From NCBI GenBank assembly GCA_023258955.1, contig JAHFRE010000015.1, positions 1-39,161 of the forward strand: a DNA stretch of 39,161 nt, in the 5' to 3' direction. This document shows, one piece after another, positions 16,614 to 24,200 of this stretch; within the stretch, counting starts at the first letter, position 1, and each line of letters begins with the position of its first letter. Source of the DNA: Sterolibacterium sp. (GTDB lineage: Bacteria; Pseudomonadota; Gammaproteobacteria; Burkholderiales; Rhodocyclaceae). The translations under genes and the position numbers were made by a program. Under the pieces are notes generated by a model. The model searched no databases and was not told the origin of the DNA. It was given only the letters and a program-made list of their open reading frames with translations.

Positions 16614-19600
16614 TCAGCGCTGCTCCTGCTCGAGCTTGAGCGTCCACCGGTCGGCCGGATACTCCTCGCGCAGCCGGGCGATCAACGGTGCGGCGCTGGC
16701 CGCCTGCCCGTAGCGCCGTTGCAGATGGACGAGTTGGTAGAGACTCTCGGGCAACCAGTAGCCGTGATAGTGCGCCACCAGTTCCTGGTAGTGCGCTATC
16801 GCTTGCTGATATTGACCCGCCAGCTCGCTCGACTTGGCCCACCAGAACAGCGCCTCTTCGCGCTTGGCGGGTGGCCGACGACGGGCGTAGGCTTGCGCAA
16901 AGTGATCGCTCGCCTCCTGATAGCGATTGGCGCGCATCGCCTCCCAGGCGCGGCCGTAGACCCGCTCCGGTGAGCCCGCGGCGAAGTAGCCGCCGGCGGC
17001 GATGAGCACCAGCCAGGCGGCCGCCAGCCACCATGCGCGCTCCTTCCCCGTCGCCCGATCGCAAACTTCCATTGCAACCGGGGCGGGCGTGCCGCGCCAG
17101 CGCCGATAGCCGATCCAGACCAGCAGCAGCAGCGCGGCGGCGCTCGCCGCCATGCCCAGCCTGCCGATCAGGGTGTGGCCATAGACGAGGCGGATTTCGC
17201 TCTCCTCGGGCACGACCATCATGAAGCCGGGCGCGGCGAGGCGCAGGCTGCCGCGCGACGCCAATTGCCAGCGCGGATGGTAGGCGACCTTCAGCAGGTG
17301 CGGGCTACCCACGGCTTCGGTGGTGAAGACCATCTCCTGCCGCGACAGCTTGTTGACGACGACGCCGGCGCCGGGGCGGGCGGCGACCGTGGCCACCGCT
17401 TCGCCATAGATCGGCTGGTAGGCATCGAAACGGCTTCGCGTCTTGAACCAGGTGAAGGCATCCTGCATCCAGTCGGCCAGCGGCAGCCAGCGCAGCGGCT
17501 TCTGCAGCACCGTCATGAGTTCGCTGTCGAAGCGCCCGACGCGATACAGCGCAAAGGGCGGCGAGGCGGCGACCTTGAGGAACAATCCGCTGGCCTCGAT
17601 CGCGGCCTGGGCTTTGGCGCTCCTGAGCAGCAGCAGCTCGGCGTGCAGCGCCTTCATGTGCCGCACCGCGAATTCCGGGTCCAGCGCGCCGCTCGGAAAG
17701 CGCACCAACGGCGAGGAGGGGCGCGCCGAGACCTCCGACTGCAATTGGTAGACCGCCGGCCCGAGCAAGGCCGACTCCATGTAGAGGCCTTCGAGCACCG
17801 GCCGCTGATTCAGAAACATCGACAGGGCTTCGAGCGTCCGGGTCGAACCGATGTCATTGTTGTCCGGGTCGTGTTCGAACAGCAGGCGGGGACCGAAGAG
17901 CTCGCCGCGCATCTGCGGAAAGAGACGGGTGAGCACCTGCCACTGCGGTTTGGCGTCGAGGCCGGAATGGTTCCACAGGCCCCAGTCGGGAGCGGCGTTG
18001 ATCTGGGCGCCGAACCAGCCGAGCAGGGCGAGGGCCACGGCGCCGGCGAGCAGACCGGCGATAAGGGGTCTCGTCAGCGCCGCCAGGGCCTGGCCGAACA
18101 ACCAGGCGCAGACGACGCCTGCGAACAGCCACACCATGGGAAAGAAGCGGATGTCGGCGAAGCCCATTTGATCGCCGGCGATGAAGGCGACCGCGGCGAT
18201 GCCCGCCGCCGCCGCGAGGTAGCGGGCGGCCTGCGCCTGTCCCCGGGTCCAATCGCTGCGCACGGATGTGAACGCCAGCGCGCCGAGGCCGACGACCCCC
18301 ATCCCGGCGACCGGCCACAGGGTCGCCGGCAGCAGATCGCGCCAACCGCTCAAGGGGAAGGAGGCGTCGTTGGCGATGGTCAGGCCGTGCATCTCCAGCA
18401 TCGGCCACAGCCAACCGCCGAGCAGACAGAAGGCCAGCGCGTGCCCGCGCAGGAGCAGGAAGAGCACGGCGCGCCGGCGACCCCGGCCGGCATCGAGCAG
18501 CAGGAAGAGCGTCGAGCATCCGACCACCAAGAGCGGGAAACCGTGGGAAAAGCCGCTCGCCGCCTCGAGCAACGCCGGCGCCACCCAGCCGCGGCCGCGC
18601 GCGGCCGCCCTGCTCCACGCCAGCAACGCCAGCAGCGCGAACAACAGGCCATAGCTGTAGGCGAATTCGCCGGCGAGGGTGGACAACAGATTGCCACCCC
18701 AGATCGAGTTCTGCTCGTGCAGCAGAAAGCCGAGCGCGGCGAGGCCCGCGAGCGCCGCCGAGCGCCAGGCGAAGCCCAGCCAGTAACGGCTCGCACCCAA
18801 CACCGCGCCGGGCAGCAGCATGCTGGCGAGAAAGACGCCCCACTTGAAGCCCGAGGCCACGCCCAGCGGCTTGGCGAGCGCCGCGATGACCATGAAGGGC
18901 AGCGGAAAATAGTAGGAGAGGAAGGGGAAGCCGGCAAAGACCTCGGGCATCCAGGGCAGGATCTGACCCGACCAGAGCGCTTCGTCGGCGTAGAGCTTGG
19001 CGTAGAGCAGATGCGAGGCGGTGTCGCCCCCGGTCGGCCAATTGTCGGAATCGAGAAAGCCGATGCCCAGCGTGGTCGCGATCAGGACCGCGGCGGCCGC
19101 GGCCAGCGCCAGGCTCAGCGCCGCGTCCAAGTGCTTCGCCGCAGCCGGCGACCAACGCTGCGGGCTCATGGACGCCACCCATCGCCGAGCCGACAGCGCA
19201 GCGAGCGCCAAGAGGAGCAGCGCCAGCCCATAGAACCATGGACCCGCGTCGAGCCACGGCGCGCGCTGCTGGCGGCCGGCGGCCCAGCCACCGGCGACTC
19301 GCTGCAGGCGATAGCCTTGCGCCGTCTCGTGGATCAGCATCGCGGCGGGCAGCGCGTAGCCCGTGTCCAGCGACGCGGCGTGCGCATCGGCGCGCCAGTC
19401 GATGCGCTGCGCCGAAGGTTGGGCTGCCGAGCTCTTGAACGCGCCGCGGATGCCGCGGATGCCTTCCTCCTGCGGCCAGAGCACCCAGGTCGCGACGATC
19501 GGCTCGCCCCTCGGCGGCGCTATCCACAGCCTGCCGCCGACGTAAGCGGCGGCAACCGTGGCGGTGGCTTCGGGCAGCGCGCCTAAGAAGGAAATCTGAC

Positions 19601-19949
19601 CGAAGCCGACGCCGGTCTGGTCGAAGAAGCGCACCATGGTCGGGCGCAATCGCGCGAGCGCGGAGAGGCTCGCCAGCGGCCGCGGCTCGGGCCAGACGAG
19701 CAGGATGCGCTCGCCCGGGGCGAGCTGCGTCGGCGCCTCTTCCCCCTTCGGTGTGACCAGCTGCTGCCAGCGACCGTCGCCCTGCATGACCAGGGCGTTG
19801 GGAAAGAAGGCGACGCTGTCGCCAGTGTTGACGATGGCGAGATTCTGACCGGTCAGCGCGAGGCTGAAGGAGATGCTGCCGGCCTGCGCCGCCAGCGCGC
19901 AACCAGCGAGGGCCAGGAGCAGGACGCAGGAGCGAAATCGCTGCCACAT
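16614..19949 (-). CDS. Large polytopic membrane protein (PTPS-related/GT-C-like) with C-terminal TPR
   Basis: 1111 residues. A signal peptide leads into about 200 periplasmic residues of beta-rich sequence. At least ten hydrophobic helices then follow, with a conserved-looking loop GGDTASHLLYAKLYADEAL and GFPFLSYYFPLPF, the pattern of the '6-pyruvoyl-tetrahydropterin synthase-related' membrane family and of GT-C-type glycosyltransferases, whose first loop carries an acidic residue. A periplasmic domain, one more helix pair, and TPR-like helices (about 1010-1105, with ANRYQEASDHFAQAYARRR and GQYQQAIAHYQELV) close the protein. The catalytic role is unknown; a lipid-linked sugar transferase or envelope assembly factor is plausible. 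The ATG at 19949 is chosen for its signal peptide and nearby GGGAAAG. Confidence 0.8.
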   Translation of the reverse strand: MWQRFRSCVLLLALAGCALAAQAGSISFSLALTGQNLAIVNTGDSVAFFPNALVMQGDGRWQQLVTPKGEEAPTQLAPGERILLVWPEPRPLASLSALARLRPTMVRFFDQTGVGFGQISFLGALPEATATVAAAYVGGRLWIAPPRGEPIVATWVLWPQEEGIRGIRGAFKSSAAQPSAQRIDWRADAHAASLDTGYALPAAMLIHETAQGYRLQRVAGGWAAGRQQRAPWLDAGPWFYGLALLLLALAALSARRWVASMSPQRWSPAAAKHLDAALSLALAAAAAVLIATTLGIGFLDSDNWPTGGDTASHLLYAKLYADEALWSGQILPWMPEVFAGFPFLSYYFPLPFMVIAALAKPLGVASGFKWGVFLASMLLPGAVLGASRYWLGFAWRSAALAGLAALGFLLHEQNSIWGGNLLSTLAGEFAYSYGLLFALLALLAWSRAAARGRGWVAPALLEAASGFSHGFPLLVVGCSTLFLLLDAGRGRRRAVLFLLLRGHALAFCLLGGWLWPMLEMHGLTIANDASFPLSGWRDLLPATLWPVAGMGVVGLGALAFTSVRSDWTRGQAQAARYLAAAAGIAAVAFIAGDQMGFADIRFFPMVWLFAGVVCAWLFGQALAALTRPLIAGLLAGAVALALLGWFGAQINAAPDWGLWNHSGLDAKPQWQVLTRLFPQMRGELFGPRLLFEHDPDNNDIGSTRTLEALSMFLNQRPVLEGLYMESALLGPAVYQLQSEVSARPSSPLVRFPSGALDPEFAVRHMKALHAELLLLRSAKAQAAIEASGLFLKVAASPPFALYRVGRFDSELMTVLQKPLRWLPLADWMQDAFTWFKTRSRFDAYQPIYGEAVATVAARPGAGVVVNKLSRQEMVFTTEAVGSPHLLKVAYHPRWQLASRGSLRLAAPGFMMVVPEESEIRLVYGHTLIGRLGMAASAAALLLLVWIGYRRWRGTPAPVAMEVCDRATGKERAWWLAAAWLVLIAAGGYFAAGSPERVYGRAWEAMRANRYQEASDHFAQAYARRRPPAKREEALFWWAKSSELAGQYQQAIAHYQELVAHYHGYWLPESLYQLVHLQRRYGQAASAAPLIARLREEYPADRWTLKLEQEQR

Positions 19950-19994
19950 GAACGAACTTTCCCGAGCGGGCGGCTCAGATTGGGGCGAAACCTT

Positions 19995-20067
19995 CAACGC
20001 CGACCGGCCCCAGTCTACTGCACCGAGCATTCCAGAGCCGGCGCCGCCTGGGGTACGGTCGGCGTTG
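19995..20067. repeat. Long imperfect inverted repeat (12 + 6 bp stem)
   Basis: CAACGCCGACCG (19995-20006) pairs perfectly with CGGTCGGCGTTG (20056-20067), and after a one-by-two-base bulge CCCCAG (20008-20013) pairs with CTGGGG (20048-20053), leaving a 34-base loop. Eighteen paired bases in 73 is far beyond chance for a non-coding gap. It lies in the 154-base gap after the unknown helical gene and before the large membrane-protein gene. No T-run follows on either strand, so it is not a standard intrinsic terminator; a dispersed palindromic element or a processing hairpin are alternatives. Confidence 0.65.
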
Positions 20068-20103
20068 CGACAGAGGCGGACAGCCGCGGCAGCGGGTTCT
20101 CGA

Positions 20104-21027
20104 TCACCCGGCGAGATGCAGACAGGCGCTGCGATATTGGGTGCACTGCTCGATGTACTCGCTGGTGCTCTTGGGCATCGGTACGCGCGCGCGGGTGATG
20201 TCGCTGATCAACGCGGCGCCGCGCAGGATCAATTGGCGACCGCGCTCTGCCTCGTGCAGGTATTCCAGCGTGGCTGTCGCCGGCAGCTCGAGCTTGAAGG
20301 CCTGGATCCGCTCCATCGCCACCACGAACTCTGCCCAGATGTCGAAAATGTCGGGATCGGTGGCCAAGGTCTCGGTCTTGTTCTTCGCACGTTCGCCCAA
20401 CTCGCGCACCAGCGGCACGGTGGCGGCGAAGGTCGCCAATTCGCCGATAAAGGAAGTCATCGCCGCGCAGAGCCGGTCGATGTCGCGCATGGTCTGCGCG
20501 ATCTTGATGTAGCGACTCTCGAAAAAATCGCCGATGGGAAAGGAAAAGGCCTTGAACGGTTCACCCCACAGCTCGTCGATGCCTTCTTCGCCGCTGCGAT
20601 GCATGACCAGTTTTCCCAGGGTCAACGCCTCCTGCAGACAGCGTCCGCACTCCCGCATCAATTCATTGTTGGACTTGATTTCGACGCCCAGCGTCTGAAT
20701 TTCCACCAGCTTGGTGAAGATCGCCGTGGCGCGATTGAACAGCGCGCCGGCCAGCATCGCGCCCTTGACCCGCCGCTTGGCCGCATCGGTCTCGGCGGTA
20801 TAGGCGGCGCGGGCATCGTCGAGGCGGAATCCCGGAATGTTCAGTCCGCATTCGGTGTGGTTGAACAGGCGCCGCGTCAACGCCTCGATCAGCAGCTTCT
20901 TGGTCTGCAGCGTATCGGCGGGCACCGCATAGGCCTTGATCCAGTAGCCGTAGTAATGGACTCGGGCCCGCCCGTCGATTTCCCTCTTCTCCCCCATGGG
21001 AATGTCGTCGTCAGAAGCCATTGTCAT
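20104..21027 (-). CDS. Helical soluble protein of unknown function
   Basis: 307 residues with no signal peptide or membrane segment and mostly amphipathic helix. Recognisable stretches include VHYYGYWIKAYAVPADTL near the N-terminus, a Cys pair RECGRCLQEAL around the middle, and AEFVVAMERIQAFKLELP further on. I do not recognise a family or catalytic motif. The start ATG at 21027 is supported by GGAGGG five bases upstream, one of the best ribosome sites in the window, and by a small hairpin (GCCGGCG-ATA-CGCCGGC, 21039-21055) just upstream of it that could affect translation. It stands alone between the S53 protease and the large membrane protein. Confidence 0.75.
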   Translation of the reverse strand: MTMASDDDIPMGEKREIDGRARVHYYGYWIKAYAVPADTLQTKKLLIEALTRRLFNHTECGLNIPGFRLDDARAAYTAETDAAKRRVKGAMLAGALFNRATAIFTKLVEIQTLGVEIKSNNELMRECGRCLQEALTLGKLVMHRSGEEGIDELWGEPFKAFSFPIGDFFESRYIKIAQTMRDIDRLCAAMTSFIGELATFAATVPLVRELGERAKNKTETLATDPDIFDIWAEFVVAMERIQAFKLELPATATLEYLHEAERGRQLILRGAALISDITRARVPMPKSTSEYIEQCTQYRSACLHLAG

Positions 21028-21038
21028 CGAACCCTCCT

Positions 21039-21193
21039 GCCGGCGATACGCCGGCTATGGCATTTGCTGTCAGGTATGGCAAGAATCGTCGCCGCAGGAA
21101 GGCCGAATGCATTCCCGCGCAGCGCCGAAATCCCCGGTCAGCGATGACCGGATGAGATGGTAGCCGCTGCATCGGCTGGATCATAGCCGCTGC
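21039..21193. other. Structured intergenic segment (two hairpins and direct repeats)
   Basis: The 272-base gap 21028-21299 holds a 7-bp stem with a 3-base loop (21039-21055), a second perfect 7-bp stem CCGGTCA/TGACCGG closed by a GCGA loop on the plus strand (21134-21151), a 7-base direct repeat TATGGCA (21056-21062 and 21075-21081) and a 10-base direct repeat TAGCCGCTGC (21161-21170 and 21184-21193). It lies downstream of the S53 protease gene and upstream of the unknown helical gene. It could combine a terminator and promoter region or be a copy of a dispersed element; no transposase remnant is visible. Confidence 0.4.
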
Positions 21194-21299
21194 TTTCCTT
21201 TCGAACAAACCCAACCTCCGCGCTGGTCAAATTGCCAGCCGCCCACCACCCGCTTGGTGCGCAAGCTGTCGTCGAGCGGGAGGCGCAGCCGGCGAGCGA

Positions 21300-24200
21300 C
21301 TACGGCATGTTCACCCAGAACCCAGCGGTCGGTGGCAGGGTGCCTATGGCGCTGCCCGGCATGGTCGAGAAGTCGAGATAACCCTTGCTGCTGAGGTAGC
21401 TCGCCAGGCTACCGTCATTGACCATCGCCGGCGCCCAGAAATACCATCGCTGCCGCGTCGCATCCCAGGACCAGATCGCGGTAAGATTGGTGTAGACCTT
21501 GCCGGCGGCGGGCGTGACCGCTTGCACGGTGGCGATGGCGGCGTCGAATTGCGCCGCCGTCGGGCCATCGCCCGTGGCCATCAAGCTCCAGCCGTGGGGC
21601 AGCGCATGCACGCCGCCGGCCGTGGGCGGCGTGTCGATCGCCGGCAGGAAGGTCGATGACTGCAGCGCCGCCGCGGTCGGCAAGGCCGCTGTGAAATCGC
21701 TCTTGGCGTTCAGCCAGAAGCCCTCACCCGCTCTGATCGTGGTCAGCAACTCGTAGCCCTTGCCGGCAGCGTAAGCGCTACCCCCGTCGCTCTGCGATGG
21801 CGCGTAGTAGGCCCAGGTTGGATAGCTGATTCCCGCTGCGCTACCCGAGACGACCCACTTCCAGACCGAGTAGACCTTGCCCGCATCGGCGAAGGTCGTT
21901 GCCACCGTGATCGGGGCGTCGACCCCGTTGCCGGCCATGTTCCAGCCTGCGGAAAAACTCAGCACCGTCGGCACAAAATTCGCGGTGACGTTCTGCGCCG
22001 AACCCATGGTGACGTTGCACACAGCGGTGCCGACGCAAGCGCCGCCCCAGCCGGTGAAGGTGCTCCCGGCGTTGGGCGTCGCGGTGAGCGCGACGCTGGT
22101 CGAACTGGTGAACGAACCCGAGCAGGCGGTCCCGCAATTGATGCCGGCGGGCGAACTGGTCACGGTGCCGCTGCCCGTTCCCCGCTTGGTCACGGCGAGG
22201 GCGTAGTTGGTCACCAGCGGGCTGACGCTGTTCGAGGGCTGCGACCAGGCGCTGTCGCCGACGCTGCTGCGCGTCTCGACCCAGCATTGGTAGGAGGAAC
22301 CATTGACCAGGCCGGTGACGGTGATGGGAGAGATCGTTCCCGATGCCAGCAGCAGATGCAGGCTGTCGACACCGCAGCCGGCGAAATAGCCGACCAGCGT
22401 CCCCGTGCCGAGCGACCCCGGGATAAACGACACCGTGGCGCTGCCGATCCCCGCCACGGCGCTGACCGCCGTGGGCGCCGAGGGCAGGGTCGGGGTCACC
22501 GGCGTGCCGGTCGTGGACAGCGTGACATCGTCGACCAGGAAGGAGGTCGGATTGGAACCGTCGGTGGTCGCGACGAAGCGCAGGCTGACCGACTGCCCGG
22601 CGTAGGTGGACAGATCGTATTGCGGGCTCTGCACCCAGCCGGCGCTGGCATCCAGATTCGAATAGACCTTCAGCGTGGTCAATCGTGCGCCGCTGGTGGC
22701 GTTGTACAGCGCCACCGTCATGGTGTCGTACGCGCTTGAAATGGAGACTTCTGCGCTATCTATCCAGTACCAGAACTGGAGCAGCGCGGTCTGGCTGCCG
22801 GCGGGGATGGTCACCGTCTGTTTGATCGTGTCGGTACCCGAATCGTAGCCGCCCAACCAGGCATAGTAGCTTCCGGCGTGCGAGGCATAGGAAGGGTCGT
22901 TGGTGATGACCGAGTAGCCGTTGGTCGAGGTCTGGGTCCAGATCGTCGCACCGCTCTCGAACCCCGGGTTCTGCAAGACCTGGGTCGTGGTCGAGCCGCC
23001 GCCGACTCCCGCCTGGGTCACGGTGAAGGTCTGGCCAGCGATGGTCAGGGTGCCGGTGCGCGCGCTGCTGCTGGTGTTTGCGCCCACCGAGTAGGCAACG
23101 ACGCCGGTGCCGCTCGCCGATGCCCCCGATGTCACCGAGATCCAGGCAGCGGCGCTGAGCGCGGTCCAGGCGCAGCCGACGCTGCTCGTGACCGTCACCG
23201 TACCGCTGAGTCCCGTCGCGGTCGCGGTCTGGCTGGTCGATGAGAGCGCGAAGCTGCAGCTCGATCCCGCCTGGGTCACGGTGAACGTTTGCCCGGCGAT
23301 GGTCATCGTGCCGCTGCGCGCCGCCACCGCCGTATTGGCCGCCACCGTGAACGCGACGGTGCCGCTGCCGCTGCCCGAGGCGCCGGAATTGACGGTGATC
23401 CATACGGCGTTGCTGGTCGCAGTCCAGGTGCAACCCGAACTGGTCGTGACGCTCACGGTACCGCTTCCTCCGGCAACGGCAACCGACTGGCCCGACGGCG
23501 CGATGGCTAAGCTGCAGCCGACGCTGGCCTGGGTCACGGTGAAGCTTTGGCCGCCGATGGTCAGGGTGCCGGTGCGCGCCGCTGAGCCGGTGTTGGCCGT
23601 CACGGCATAGAAGACGCTGCCGCTGCCGCTGCCCGAGGCCGAACCCGCGCTGACGCTAAGCCAGCTCGCGTTGCTCACCGCCGTCCAGGTGCAGCCGCTA
23701 CTCGTCGTCAGGCTGACATTTCCGGTCGCCGCCCCGGCGCCGACGGACAGGCTGCGCGAGCCCAGGGAGTAGCTGCAGGCCGAGGCCCCGCCGGCCCAGT
23801 TGTTCACCAGGGCGTTGGCATCGACCGAGCCTAGGCCGGTGGCCAGATCGTAACCGGCGCCGGCGCTATAGCCGTTGCGGCCGGGGACGCCGTTGTTGCC
23901 CGAGCTGACATCGTGGAAGACCGCGCTACCGCCCGACTGATACTGGGCGCTCGCCAACTGGTAGAGCCGGGGATTGGCGTTGCCCTGGCGCTGGCCCGTC
24001 TTCTGCACCACCAGCGCCATGATCCCGGCAAAGGCCGGCGCCGCGGCCGAGGTCCCGGAGAAGATGCCGACCGCACCCTGGCTGTAGGTCCAGTAGCCGT
24101 CGTGGCCGGCCGAGCTTAGCGCCACGTCGGGTATGTCGCGCTTGCCATCGGCCGGAACCCCGAGACCCGTCTGCCACGACGGCTTGCTGTAGTACTGGGA

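Noticed and set aside
17175-19586. 803-codon open frame opposite the large membrane protein
   Set aside because: The opposite strand encodes a coherent polytopic protein with a signal peptide; this frame is Arg/Gln/Gly-rich and featureless.
19995-20067. Intrinsic terminator
   Set aside because: The stem is long enough but no T-run follows on either strand and the 34-base loop is too large.
21011-21214. 67-codon frame in the structured gap
   Set aside because: Overlaps the start of the well-supported gene at 21027 and consists of the repeat-rich intergenic sequence.
23007-23777. CRISPR-like or satellite repeat array
   Set aside because: The periodicity of about 255-260 bases comes from three protein domains in one continuous reading frame, with diverged copies and no short identical direct repeats with unique spacers.
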